The notes under the pieces were generated by a model that saw nothing but the letters and a program-made list of their open reading frames with translations, searched no databases and was not told the origin of the DNA. Positions 14,799-23,207 of a stretch of 35,005 nt of DNA are shown piece by piece (positions within the stretch are counted from its first letter, which is position 1; each line of letters starts with the position of its first letter). Made by a program: the position numbers and the translations under genes. Source of the DNA: a bacterium. GTDB lineage: Bacteria; Myxococcota_A; UBA9160; UBA6930. The DNA is taken from contig JAAETT010000047.1 in the NCBI GenBank assembly GCA_024228115.1, positions 1-35,005 of the forward strand, written 5' to 3'.

Positions 14799-16021
14799 GC
14801 GTCAGCGCTTGCCGCTCCTGCGGCGCACCGGCGGCAACGCCCTTCCTGGATCTCGGGCTGCAACCCCTCGCGAACAACCTGCTACGCGAAGAGGACCTGG
14901 AGCAGCCTGAACCCCGCGTGCCCCTTCGCGTCTTCGCCTGCCCACGCTGCTGGCTCGTGCAGATCGCTGATGAGGTTCCGCCGCACGAGCTCTTCACCCA
15001 CTACCCGTACTTCTCCTCCACGTCCGCTGCGATGGTGGCCCACGCCCGGGAGGCGGTAGACCTCCACCGGACAGCGCTGAACCTCGGCGCGGACTCCTTC
15101 GTCGTCGAGATTGCCAGCAACGACGGCTACCTGCTGCAGCACTTCGCAGAACACGGCGTTCCATGTCTGGGGATCGAGCCTGCCACGAACGTGGCGGCCG
15201 AGGCCCAGAGAAGAGGCATCGACACACGGGTCGCGTTCTTCGATGCGGAGCTCGCCGATGTCATCGTCGGCGAGCGCGGCCCGGCCGACCTCGTGCTGGC
15301 CAACAACGTCTTCGCTCACGCACCGGACACGAATGAGTTCGTCGCAGGCCTGGCCAAGCTGCTCGCGCCCAGCGGCCGGGCCGTGCTCGAGTTCCCCTAC
15401 GCCTTCGACATGATCGACCGGATCGAATTCGACACGATCTACCACGAACATGTCTTCTACTTCACCGCCACGGCGCTGGCTCCGCTCTTCGCACGCCACG
15501 GCCTGGCCATGGTGGATGTAGAGCCGTTGGAACTCCACGGCGGATCGCTCCGCCTGAGCATCGCTCACGCCGGCGAGGAACCGACTCCGCGCATCGCTTC
15601 CCTTCTGGAGGACGAGCGGGCACGAGGCGTAGCGAACATTGGCACTTACGAGCACTTCGCCGCGGAAACGCGAGAGCTCTGCGGCGCGCTCGTGAAGCTC
15701 CTGGACGAACAGGCCGCGGCAGGCCATCGCCTGGCCGCCTATGGAGCCTCGGCCAAGGGCAGCACGCTGCTGAACGCCTGTGGTATCGGCGCCGAGAGGT
15801 TGGCCTTCGTGGCCGACCTGAGCCCCCACAAGCAGGGGCTCTACACGCCGGGAACGCACCTTCCGATCCTTCCCCCGGAGGCCCTGCGCGACCAGCAGAT
15901 CGACCGCACTCTCTTGCTGACCTGGAACTTCGCCGAGGAAATCCGCGCCCAGCAAAGCGAGTGGGAGCAGGCAGGCGGCCGTTTCGTGGTGCCGCTTCCC
16001 CGTCCGCGGGTGCTGACGTGA
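14795..16021 (+). CDS. NDP-4-keto-6-deoxyhexose C-methyltransferase
   Basis: 408 residues with the three-part layout of deoxysugar C-methyltransferases (TylCIII/TcaB9 type). The N-terminal zinc site has Cys6, Cys9, Cys49 and Cys52. The central SAM-binding Rossmann domain starts with VVEIASNDGYLL (about 103-114). The C-terminal substrate-binding domain contains the YHEHVFYF segment, with the His/Glu pair used for proton abstraction next to the keto group, and GASAKGSTLLNACG. Enzymes of this group add a methyl to C-3 of a 4-keto sugar nucleotide. The substrate here is most likely the CDP-sugar from the two preceding genes. Its TGA overlaps the GTG start of the epimerase gene. Confidence 0.9.
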   Translation: MSVSACRSCGAPAATPFLDLGLQPLANNLLREEDLEQPEPRVPLRVFACPRCWLVQIADEVPPHELFTHYPYFSSTSAAMVAHAREAVDLHRTALNLGADSFVVEIASNDGYLLQHFAEHGVPCLGIEPATNVAAEAQRRGIDTRVAFFDAELADVIVGERGPADLVLANNVFAHAPDTNEFVAGLAKLLAPSGRAVLEFPYAFDMIDRIEFDTIYHEHVFYFTATALAPLFARHGLAMVDVEPLELHGGSLRLSIAHAGEEPTPRIASLLEDERARGVANIGTYEHFAAETRELCGALVKLLDEQAAAGHRLAAYGASAKGSTLLNACGIGAERLAFVADLSPHKQGLYTPGTHLPILPPEALRDQQIDRTLLLTWNFAEEIRAQQSEWEQAGGRFVVPLPRPRVLT

Positions 16022-16545
16022 TCTTTCATGACACCACCCTGCCCGGCGTGCGCCACATCGAGCTCGAACTCAACGGGGACGAGCGAGGTTGGCTCGCGCG
16101 CACCTTCTGTGAGCGGGAGTTTGCAGAGGCCGGGCTCCCCATTCGCTACGCCCAGACGAGCGTGACCCGAACGCGCCTTCGGGGAATGCTCCGCGGGCTC
16201 CACTACCAGGCCGCGCCGCATCTCGAGGACAAACTCATCCGCTGCGCTCGCGGCCGGGTCTTCGACGTGGTCCTGGATCTACGCACGGAACTCCCGAGCC
16301 ACGGACGATGGGAATCGTTCGAGCTCGATGCCGAGGTTCCCCGCATGCTCTTCCTCCCCGCCGGAACGGCCCACGGATTCCAGGCGCTCACCGACGACGT
16401 CGAGATGACCTACCAGATGACCGAGCCCTATGTTGCCGAGCTCGCCCGCGGTGTGCGGTGGGACGACCCATCCCTCGGAATCCCCTGGCCGCTCCCAGAC
16501 CCGATCATCTCACAGCGAGACCGCGACTTGCCGGGGCTCGCCTGA
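16018..16545 (+). CDS. RmlC-like sugar nucleotide 3,5-epimerase
   Basis: 175 residues, close to the normal length for dTDP-4-dehydrorhamnose 3,5-epimerase and its relatives. TRLRGMLRGLHYQ carries the catalytic His, IRCARGRVFDVVLDLR the core beta-strands, and LPAGTAHGFQAL the second conserved His. Its position directly after a CDP-sugar dehydratase and a C-methyltransferase suggests it acts on the C-methylated CDP-4-keto sugar at C-3 and/or C-5 rather than in dTDP-rhamnose synthesis; no rmlA, rmlB or rmlD is present. The GTG start at 16018 overlaps the upstream TGA. No final 4-ketoreductase is adjacent, so that step must be supplied elsewhere or the 4-keto group is aminated. Confidence 0.88.
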   Translation: MIFHDTTLPGVRHIELELNGDERGWLARTFCEREFAEAGLPIRYAQTSVTRTRLRGMLRGLHYQAAPHLEDKLIRCARGRVFDVVLDLRTELPSHGRWESFELDAEVPRMLFLPAGTAHGFQALTDDVEMTYQMTEPYVAELARGVRWDDPSLGIPWPLPDPIISQRDRDLPGLA

Positions 16546-16546
16546 C

Positions 16547-17440
16547 ATGGCGGCCCCTCGCATCACGATCGGCCTACCGACCCGGAACCGGGCGAAGAGC
16601 CTCGACCAGACCATCCGCTGCATCTGTGAGCAGAGCTTTCGGGAGCTGGAGCTGCGTGTTTCGGACAACGCCTCCACCGACGAAACGGCACAGGTGATCC
16701 GCAGTTGGACTGCCGCCGACCCACGGATCCGTGCGACTCGTCACGAAGCGAACGTGGGACCCGCGGTCAATTTCGACGGCCTCCGCGAGAACGTCGAGAG
16801 CGAGTACTTCATGTGGCTGGCGGACGACGACGAAATCGATGCCAACTACCTGGAGACCTGCATCGCCTTCCTCGACGACCACCCTGGCCACACCCTGGCG
16901 GCCGGCGTGGCGACACTCGACAACGTGGCTGGCAATCGAGAAGGCACGGTCGTACCCGGCAAGCCGATGACCCTGGAGGAGGATCTGCCTGCGGCCCGGG
17001 TACAACGCTTCTACGAAGAGGTCGGAGACAACAGCACGTTCTATGGTGTCATGCGTCGGGAGGCTCTCGACCGGGTGATCGTGCGCAACACGCTGGGAGC
17101 CGACTGGTTGCTTGTCGCGGCACTCGCAGCCCAGGGACGGGTTCGTACACTCGAGAGCACCGGCATGCGGCGGCCCCACCGCTGGGGCCCCAGCAGCTTC
17201 CAGGAGATCCTGGCCACCCTGGAGCTCCCGGAACGCTGGGCCAAATTGCCCGGCTGGATCATCGCGCGCGACACCTTTCGTGACATCGCATGGAATTCGC
17301 CCTGCTTCGATGTGATCGCTCGCACGGATCGGCTCCTACTCGCGGCACGTTGCGCGCGCGCGGTATGCCGACGCTTCCGGATCTCGCCGCGCGACGTGCT
17401 GCGTTTCTACCTGTCGAACGCCGCGGCGGGTAGGCCCTGA
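16547..17440 (+). CDS. Family-2 (GT-A) glycosyltransferase
   Basis: About 297 residues. The N-terminus ITIGLPTRNRAKSLDQTI and the block LRVSDNASTDETAQVI are the classical family-2 nucleotide-binding start. WLADDDEIDANYLE (about 90-103) provides the metal-binding DxD. The rest is an Arg-rich C-terminus without clear transmembrane helices, so a peripheral inner-membrane enzyme is likely. The ATG at 16547 follows the epimerase stop by one base. It is the last gene of the plus-strand operon and may transfer the branched deoxysugar made by the preceding four genes. The convergent operon ends only 46 bases away. Confidence 0.88.
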   Translation: MAAPRITIGLPTRNRAKSLDQTIRCICEQSFRELELRVSDNASTDETAQVIRSWTAADPRIRATRHEANVGPAVNFDGLRENVESEYFMWLADDDEIDANYLETCIAFLDDHPGHTLAAGVATLDNVAGNREGTVVPGKPMTLEEDLPAARVQRFYEEVGDNSTFYGVMRREALDRVIVRNTLGADWLLVAALAAQGRVRTLESTGMRRPHRWGPSSFQEILATLELPERWAKLPGWIIARDTFRDIAWNSPCFDVIARTDRLLLAARCARAVCRRFRISPRDVLRFYLSNAAAGRP

Positions 17441-17486
17441 GGGCAGGCTTCAGTGCTCACCGGCTCCTGGATCCCTGGGAGAAGAG

Positions 17487-18152
17487 TCAGACCTCGTCGA
17501 CGAGGAAGGCCTTGCCCCAGCCGCGGAAGTTGCCCCACTCCTGCACCGTGATGCGGTCCGAGCCCTCGAGCCACTCGCGAAAGGCCCGCTGCTGACCGTG
17601 CTTCCCTGAGCCCCGGTAGCACCAGTAGTCATCCAGCAGCAGCCAGGTCCCCGTGGTCAAGTGCGGTTCGACGAACTCGAAGACCTGCTTCGACGATGAG
17701 TAGAGATCGCAGTCCACGAGACAAACGTGACACGGCCCCTTGCCCTCGAAGAAGTCCGGCGGGGTCGCGGGCAGAGACGCCTCGTAGAAGCCCTCCACAA
17801 GGGTGAGACGATCTCGGGGAATGCCGCGGGCGACCAGACCCTCGTAGACCCGATCTCGCGTGTCGCCCTTGACCGTTCCCGCGTCCCAGAAAGGCTGGAG
17901 GTCCTTGGCAGCCTGATCCGCCTGGCTCAGCTCGGGCAGACCCTCGAACGAATCGAAACCGACGTAGTGGCTGACGAGACCGCGGAGCGATTGGTACGCC
18001 TCCCACATCGAATCGCCGTTGAAGACGCCGAACTCGAGATAGTACCCTTCCCCCGCGCCCCCGTGATACAGGTGCTCGCGGATGAAACGATAGAGGTTGA
18101 GGCGACTCAGCACGTCTCCGTGCACGGTCGGGTCGTAGTACGGGTGGCTCAT
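17487..18152 (-). CDS. TylF/macrocin O-methyltransferase-like protein
   Basis: About 221 residues. YLEFGVFNGDSMWEAYQ (about 38-54) is the SAM-binding start. VCLVDCDLYSSSKQVFEFV and LLLDDYWCYRGSGKHGQQRA carry the acidic metal-binding residues of TylF-type O-methyltransferases, which methylate sugar hydroxyls in macrolides and glycans. The ATG at 18152 lies 24 bases after the stop of the neighbouring methyltransferase gene; longer upstream reading in this frame is only the shadow of that gene. It is the last gene of the eight-gene minus-strand operon. A methylated glycan sugar is the most likely product, but the acceptor is unknown. Confidence 0.85.
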   Translation of the reverse strand: MSHPYYDPTVHGDVLSRLNLYRFIREHLYHGGAGEGYYLEFGVFNGDSMWEAYQSLRGLVSHYVGFDSFEGLPELSQADQAAKDLQPFWDAGTVKGDTRDRVYEGLVARGIPRDRLTLVEGFYEASLPATPPDFFEGKGPCHVCLVDCDLYSSSKQVFEFVEPHLTTGTWLLLDDYWCYRGSGKHGQQRAFREWLEGSDRITVQEWGNFRGWGKAFLVDEV

Positions 18153-18175
18153 GGTTCTCCGCTGCCTCGCCGGGC

Positions 18176-19072
18176 TCAGTTGTGCTCGAGGAGTACGGCC
18201 ATGGCCCGCGGGCGGAATCGCTCGCCGGGTCGCCGGTCCCCGTCCGAGATCATCTCGGCAGCCCGAAGGCCACAGTCTTCCGCAAACCGGAGGACCTGGC
18301 TCTCGGTGTTGAATTCGTAGATATGGTCCTTCTGCGCTGACTCGAGGGCGGTGCTGAAAAAGGCGACGCCGTCTTCGGCGAGGTGATGCTTGACGGTCTC
18401 GAGCAAACTCTTCGGTTCCTGCAGGTGCTCGGCGACCATGGCCGCGATCACGCCTTTGTAGGTGCCAGGCTCGCCGGCCTGGTTGAGATCCAGCACGTCC
18501 TTGACCGCGAGTTCGACTCGGTCGCCGTGCTTGCTGACCCCGCGCAATCTCTCGGCGATCCCGATCGCCGCCGGGCTGATGTCGAAGCCCGTAACGTGGG
18601 CATCGTCTCGTTCCTCGGCGGCCAGGAGGCCCATCACGCCGTGTCCGCAAGCCAGCTCGAGCACGCGAGGATCCTCGCCCAGACTCCCCAGGAATCGGTC
18701 TCGAAAGAAGCTCAAGTGGCGGACCATCGACGGCCAGTAGGGATAGATCAGGACCGCCGCCCACATGTAGGGGATCATGTACTCGGGGTCCTGGTAGACT
18801 TCCTCGGTCACCTCCGCGAGTTCGGCCTCTGTGAATACCCCGGACTTCTCGTACTTCCGCTGCCGCGTGGTGACGTCGATGCAGTACCGGGCGTAGCCCT
18901 TGGCGGCCAGCTCGAAGGCCTCGTCGCCGTAGGCATCCTGCGTCCATCGGGCCAGCGGGTCCAGCAACCAGGCACAATCCTCTTCGTGGATCGCGACGTT
19001 CTGCATCACCGCCGGTGCGAACATCTTGGCGTTCTCCTGCAGGGCCTCGAGGAAGCGCGTTCCCTCTTTCAT
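18176..19072 (-). CDS. Class I SAM-dependent methyltransferase
   Basis: About 298 residues. A helical N-terminal ~125 residues of unknown role precedes the SAM-binding domain: VLELACGHGVMGLLA as motif I, VTGFDISPAAIGIAERL as motif II, and GVIAAMVAEHLQEPKSLL in the substrate-site region. The ATG at 19072 overlaps the TGA of the LuxC-like gene (ATGA), a coupling that links this methyltransferase to the acyl-reduction genes. It could methylate the acyl unit, a sugar, or an intermediate bound to the carrier protein. Nothing in the sequence decides among these. Confidence 0.8.
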   Translation of the reverse strand: MKEGTRFLEALQENAKMFAPAVMQNVAIHEEDCAWLLDPLARWTQDAYGDEAFELAAKGYARYCIDVTTRQRKYEKSGVFTEAELAEVTEEVYQDPEYMIPYMWAAVLIYPYWPSMVRHLSFFRDRFLGSLGEDPRVLELACGHGVMGLLAAEERDDAHVTGFDISPAAIGIAERLRGVSKHGDRVELAVKDVLDLNQAGEPGTYKGVIAAMVAEHLQEPKSLLETVKHHLAEDGVAFFSTALESAQKDHIYEFNTESQVLRFAEDCGLRAAEMISDGDRRPGERFRPRAMAVLLEHN

Positions 19073-20343
19073 CTGTCCTCCTCGATGGTCTCCGCGCTGG
19101 GTGTGAACTGGACCAACCGGCACATGGGCCGCACCAGGTCTCGTCCATCCCAGGGAGTTCCGAAGTTGTGCATCCGCCCGAGTTTGACCACGCGGTCGAT
19201 GCCTCGCGTGGCCGCCACGCGGGCCACCCGGGCCTCGAGGGCAGGGGCTCCGAAGCCGGTTCCCAGGGTCTGAACGCCACCGTCCAGGCCGGCCAGGACG
19301 GCCACCAGATCCTTGACGACCTGAATCCGAAGGGTGCGGCCGCGGATGGGCTCCGCGAGTTCGGCGCCCTCTCCCACCAGCAGTGTCCAGTCCGGGGTTT
19401 TCGGGTACTCCGCCCAGTGCCCTCCTTCCGCCGTGAGCCAGGCCGCCCGACCGGCGAGGATGCGCCCGGTTTGGGCCGGGGCGATCGAGTCCCGGGGATG
19501 CAGGCGGTTCTCCTCCGCACAGGTGTCCCGCAGGAGCCCGACGAACCTGCGGAGTGCCTCGTCGTTCGCAGCGGCGTCCGCCTGCAGGTAGAGGGTGATT
19601 GGTGAGGAGCAGGCCTCCTGGTCGAACTGCCAGAGATCCCGGACCAGCCGGCGAGCCCAGACCGCGGCGCCCGCTCCGGCCCAGGTCGCGGCATCCATCA
19701 TGGCGACGGAGACCCGGGGCCCGAACACCTGCAGGTGAGCCCAGTGGGGAAAGGGTAGAGCCCGCACCGTCAGCACCGCTTCTTCACCGCCCCATATCAT
19801 TGCGGCGTCCGAGGCCTCCGCCACCGCCGCGGCGACGGCCTGGTCTTCATGAGGGAAAGTGAGAAAGAGATTGCGCGCCAGGAAGTCCTCGCCCCCCGGA
19901 CACGCGGCGGCGCACTCGAGCAGGCGCTCGGTATCGGCGACGAGTTTGTCGGGAACTCGGACGAGCCCGTGATTGCCCGCGAGCATCCCCGCCGTCAGTG
20001 AGAGGAAAGGCTGGACCCCGACGTTCCCGGCGGTCCAGTGGAAGACCGTGCCGACGGGCCGCACGAACCGGCCGTGCTTGTCGAGCTCACCGCGGAATAC
20101 CGCAGGGCCGTTCTCGCCAAACTCTCGCCGAATGACGCCGAGCAAGGTCTGCTCCCGCAGCCAGAGGCGGAGGAATGGCAAACCCAGGACGTCTCCCAGG
20201 TCGGCCTCGGCCATGGCGGCAGACCAGGCAGCGAGGAAATCGAGGGTGCCCTGAAATTCAGGGACATCCAACGCGGCGTGGGTTTGGGCCGCCCGGAGCG
20301 CCTCGAAGGCGGCGGGCTCTTCGATGGCGTGGATTCGCTTCAC
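19069..20343 (-). CDS. LuxC-like acyl-CoA/acyl-protein reductase
   Basis: About 424 residues, slightly shorter than LuxC of luminous bacteria. It has the aldehyde-dehydrogenase-like fold of fatty-acid reductases that reduce an activated acyl group to an aldehyde with NADPH. FHWTAGNVGVQPFLSL (about 101-116) is the nucleotide-binding region. QEACSSP (242-248) carries the catalytic Cys245 that forms the acyl-enzyme. The GTG at 20343 overlaps the TGA of the LuxE-like gene, which favours it over a start upstream. Direct coupling with LuxE-like, acyl ligase and carrier-protein genes argues for reduction of a carrier- or enzyme-bound short acid. No luciferase genes are present, so bioluminescence is not the function. 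Confidence 0.88.
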   Translation of the reverse strand: MKRIHAIEEPAAFEALRAAQTHAALDVPEFQGTLDFLAAWSAAMAEADLGDVLGLPFLRLWLREQTLLGVIRREFGENGPAVFRGELDKHGRFVRPVGTVFHWTAGNVGVQPFLSLTAGMLAGNHGLVRVPDKLVADTERLLECAAACPGGEDFLARNLFLTFPHEDQAVAAAVAEASDAAMIWGGEEAVLTVRALPFPHWAHLQVFGPRVSVAMMDAATWAGAGAAVWARRLVRDLWQFDQEACSSPITLYLQADAAANDEALRRFVGLLRDTCAEENRLHPRDSIAPAQTGRILAGRAAWLTAEGGHWAEYPKTPDWTLLVGEGAELAEPIRGRTLRIQVVKDLVAVLAGLDGGVQTLGTGFGAPALEARVARVAATRGIDRVVKLGRMHNFGTPWDGRDLVRPMCRLVQFTPSAETIEEDR

Positions 20344-21461
20344 GAGGTGATCGCCCGCCGGGAGGCATAGACATTGCCACAGCCGCGGACTTCGGATTCC
20401 GGCGCCCGTCCAATGAAGCGGAAGGCCGGGCCCCGCCGACCGCATTCGCAGCCATCGGGCTCTACGACGCGGCCCAAATCCTCCGTGAGCAACGCATGAC
20501 CGGGGAAGCTCGTCGGTAACGCGCTACAGACCTGGAGCAGCCCGTCCTCCCCCGGCGCGGAAGGCTCGAGGGTCAACGGATCTCGGATCAAGACCTCGGC
20601 GAACGCCGGGGCGTGCTTGTGGCCCGCGCGGCAGTCCGGGTAGATGACCCCGACGTTCTCGACCATGCCGTAGAAATCGATCACCCGGTCCGGGGTGCAC
20701 CCGAAGACCTCGGCCACACCCGAGGTCAGGGTCGCCTTGTCCACAGAACGCTCTTGCAACTTCTTCCAGCCTCCGCTGTGCAAGACGTGAACGTCCGGGA
20801 GGTCCAACCGGACTCCTGCCTTCCGCAGGGGTTCCACGAGGTGCAACCAGAGGATGTATGTGAAGCCGTAGACCAGTACCGGCCTACCTCGGTGGGCGTC
20901 GGCGAAAGCCTGGATGGTGTCGAGATCCAGCGAGAGCCCCCCGGCATCGTCAGAGGTCATGCAGTAGGTGGATTCCGAGGCGAAGGGCATGAGACCCTGA
21001 ATGGCGGCGCCCCGAGCCCCCAGCCGGGCGGCGTTCGCTCCGGCGACGTCGGCTACCAGGTAGGGGCGGCGCTCCTTGCCGATGAAGTCGGCGGTGATCG
21101 CCGCCACCCCCTTGCTCATCCGCTTGGAGGTCTCGCGATCGAGGGCGATGCTACTGGGCACCTGGCCCGTGGTCGCACTCGATTGCAGGACCCGGACGAA
21201 CCGCTCAGGTTCGACGAAGGCGAGCGGTGGGTCCTGTTTGAATGCTGCCACCGGGAGGAAGGGAAGGTCGGCGATGGTCGCGGCCTGTTCGGGCTTCCGC
21301 GGCTCGTGCGCATAGTAGTTCGCCAGGCCCGGGTGGGAAGCTGCGCCCTCACGGATCAGGTCTCGGAGGACCGGGAAGAGGTGGGCGGCCTTCTCCGCGG
21401 GCTCGGATCCATAGACAGGCCGGGCCAGAAGTTCCTTGATTCGCTCGCTCAGCTCGGGCAC
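20340..21461 (-). CDS. LuxE-like acyl-protein synthetase
   Basis: 373 residues, the normal size for LuxE. This ANL-superfamily branch activates a carboxylic acid with ATP and passes it to the reductase. LQSSATTGQVPSSIALD (about 92-108) is the adenylation P-loop. IDFYGMVENVGVIYPDC (about 261-277) is the family's adenylate-binding segment. CECGRRGPAFRFIGRAPES lies near the end, where the family has a Cys/Gly-rich loop. It overlaps the acyl ligase gene by 13 bases at its start and the LuxC-like gene by 4 bases at its end. Having a LuxE and a separate AMP ligase/ACP pair in one operon implies two activation steps or two acids. Confidence 0.88.
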   Translation of the reverse strand: MPELSERIKELLARPVYGSEPAEKAAHLFPVLRDLIREGAASHPGLANYYAHEPRKPEQAATIADLPFLPVAAFKQDPPLAFVEPERFVRVLQSSATTGQVPSSIALDRETSKRMSKGVAAITADFIGKERRPYLVADVAGANAARLGARGAAIQGLMPFASESTYCMTSDDAGGLSLDLDTIQAFADAHRGRPVLVYGFTYILWLHLVEPLRKAGVRLDLPDVHVLHSGGWKKLQERSVDKATLTSGVAEVFGCTPDRVIDFYGMVENVGVIYPDCRAGHKHAPAFAEVLIRDPLTLEPSAPGEDGLLQVCSALPTSFPGHALLTEDLGRVVEPDGCECGRRGPAFRFIGRAPESEVRGCGNVYASRRAITS

Positions 21462-22936
21462 AGGGCCGCCTCCACAGCCTTCCGGACCTCATTCCGGGCC
21501 GGTTTCCCACTGCCCGTTCGGGGGATCTCCGGAACCACATGGATTCCCGCCAGCCGCCACTCGGCCGGAAACGCACCGCGGAGTCGCTGTTCGAGCTCTA
21601 GAACATCCTCGTCGCCTTCGGGGACGATCAAGAAGCCGGCGGCCTCCCCCGTCTCCGGGTCGGCAACGCCAGCGACGGCACAGTCGCGGATACCTGGGTC
21701 CTGTCGGGCGAAGTCCTCGAGTTGGACGAGGCCAACCCGGCGCCCCCGAAACTTCAGGAAGCCGCCCTTGCGCCCGCGGATCGCGATGCCGCCGCCAGAG
21801 TCTTGCACCACGAGGTCACCGGTGTGCAGCCAACCCCCGGAGAAACGCTCTGCGGTCTTGGCGGGATTCTCCCAATAACCTGAAGTGATCGATCCGCCTC
21901 GTACGCAGAGCTCTCCGAGCTCACCCGGGCCGACATCGGCGCCGTCCTCGCCAACCACCCGCGCCTCGAGACCCGGGAGAAGCTCCCCGACGTAGCCCGC
22001 CGGGTATTCGTCATCTTCGATCCGCAGCGAGGTAATCCGAGCAGTGGCCTCCGTCTGGCCGTACATCACGTAGAACGCGGCCTGTGGAAAGGCCACGCGG
22101 TATCGCTCGACCACGTCGAAGCCCAGAGGCCCCCCGGCCTGCAGGAACCGGCGCATGGACGGAAGCGACCGGGAGAAGAGGCCAGACCGATCTTCCAGGA
22201 AGCGATACGCGGTCGGGACGCCGGCGAAGGAGGTGCAGCCATGCGTGCCGATCGCGTCGAGGACCTTGTCGGGGAACATGAACCGATCGTCCAGGACGAC
22301 CGCGCCTCCGGCCATCAGGTGGGAGTGGAAGACGCTGGCCCCGAAGCAGTAGCTCAACGGAAGAACGAGCATGGCTCGGTCTTCTGGGACCAGGCCCTGG
22401 GTCGCCACGATGCCCCGGGTGTTGGCGAGCAGGTTGTCATGACTCACCACCACGAACTCTGGTTCGCCGGTGGAGCCGGAGGTCATCATCAAAGCAGCGG
22501 GGGCCGTCGCGGGCCCAGGGGCGACGCAGACCTCGCCGTGAGGCTCCAGGGCCGCGGCCGTCGCGGGGCAACCTTCGGGGCCGAGGTCCAGATCCTTCTC
22601 CCGCGAGCACCAATACGCCGCGGGACGGGCCTTGGCGACCAGCGCTTCCCGCCGGCGCTTGAGCTCGACCCGCTCGACGGGAACCACCACGGCGCCGCGA
22701 TAGATCGTCGCCATGTAGGTGACCGCGGTATCGACGTCCAGGTCCGCCAGCAGCAGGACCCGGTCGCCAGGGGCCACGCCAGCGGCCTGCATCCGCGCGG
22801 CCCGTGCCTGTACCGCGGCGCCGAGCTCGGAACCGGTGAGGCTCTGGTTACGTCGGGCGTCGACCAGGACAACGCCGGTACCGAGGCCCTCGATGAGGGT
22901 TCCCGCGAAATTCCCGGCAGGGCCAGCAGCGCTCAC
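21449..22936 (-). CDS. AMP-dependent acyl ligase
   Basis: 495 residues of a complete ANL-family adenylating enzyme. The P-loop LMMTSGSTGEPEFVV is at about 168-182. YVMYGQTEATARITSL carries the conserved YGxTE, and GGWLHTGDLVV holds the ribose-binding Asp. The C-terminal lid includes RTGSGKPARNEV with the catalytic lysine. The GTG start at 22936 overlaps the TGA of the acyl carrier protein gene, so this ligase most likely loads an acid onto that carrier protein. Its substrate is unknown. In the Vibrio cholerae O1 rfb cluster, a ligase, carrier protein and LuxC/LuxE-like protein are grouped in the same way for the tetronate side group. Confidence 0.88.
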   Translation of the reverse strand: MSAAGPAGNFAGTLIEGLGTGVVLVDARRNQSLTGSELGAAVQARAARMQAAGVAPGDRVLLLADLDVDTAVTYMATIYRGAVVVPVERVELKRRREALVAKARPAAYWCSREKDLDLGPEGCPATAAALEPHGEVCVAPGPATAPAALMMTSGSTGEPEFVVVSHDNLLANTRGIVATQGLVPEDRAMLVLPLSYCFGASVFHSHLMAGGAVVLDDRFMFPDKVLDAIGTHGCTSFAGVPTAYRFLEDRSGLFSRSLPSMRRFLQAGGPLGFDVVERYRVAFPQAAFYVMYGQTEATARITSLRIEDDEYPAGYVGELLPGLEARVVGEDGADVGPGELGELCVRGGSITSGYWENPAKTAERFSGGWLHTGDLVVQDSGGGIAIRGRKGGFLKFRGRRVGLVQLEDFARQDPGIRDCAVAGVADPETGEAAGFLIVPEGDEDVLELEQRLRGAFPAEWRLAGIHVVPEIPRTGSGKPARNEVRKAVEAALCPS

Positions 22937-23169
22937 TTCTTGTAGGTCCCAACGATCCGCTGGATGGCCGCGACGGTCTCCATCTCCATGATGTCGTCGA
23001 CCTCGAAGCTGACGCCGAAGACTTCTTCGAGCTTGCCGACGAGTTCGACATGACCGAGGGAATCCCAGCCCTCGATATCATCCGGCTCGGCCTCGAGGGT
23101 GACCTTCTCGGGCGGGGTCTCGAAGGCGTCGGCAAAGGCCTTGCGGACCCCCTCCAGTATCTCGTCCAT
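22933..23169 (-). CDS. Acyl carrier protein
   Basis: About 78 residues, a typical carrier-protein length. GWDSLGHVELV contains Ser37, the expected attachment site for 4'-phosphopantetheine. The rest is acidic and helical, as in ACPs (MDEILEGVRKAFADAF at the start). The ATG at 23169 was chosen over an in-frame ATG at 23220 because the extra 17 residues are not part of the fold and would overlap the upstream gene. It is translationally coupled to the acyl ligase gene. It probably carries a dedicated acid for the LuxE/LuxC-like enzymes or for transfer to a sugar, rather than serving in general fatty-acid synthesis. Confidence 0.92.
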   Translation of the reverse strand: MDEILEGVRKAFADAFETPPEKVTLEAEPDDIEGWDSLGHVELVGKLEEVFGVSFEVDDIMEMETVAAIQRIVGTYKK

Positions 23170-23207
23170 ATCGCTCTCCCGTAGTTCCACAGCGTCGCGA
23201 CGACGCC

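Noticed and set aside
16018-16545. dTDP-rhamnose pathway
   Set aside because: Only an RmlC-like epimerase is present; rmlA, rmlB and rmlD are missing and the adjacent genes are CDP-sugar enzymes.
17487-19694. A 735-codon minus-strand open frame extending the TylF-like gene upstream
   Set aside because: Only the last 221 codons have domain character. The upstream part is a frame-shifted shadow of the methyltransferase and LuxC-like genes.
19069-21461. Bioluminescence operon
   Set aside because: LuxC- and LuxE-like genes are present, but luciferase (luxA, luxB) and thioesterase (luxD) are absent and the neighbours are glycan genes.
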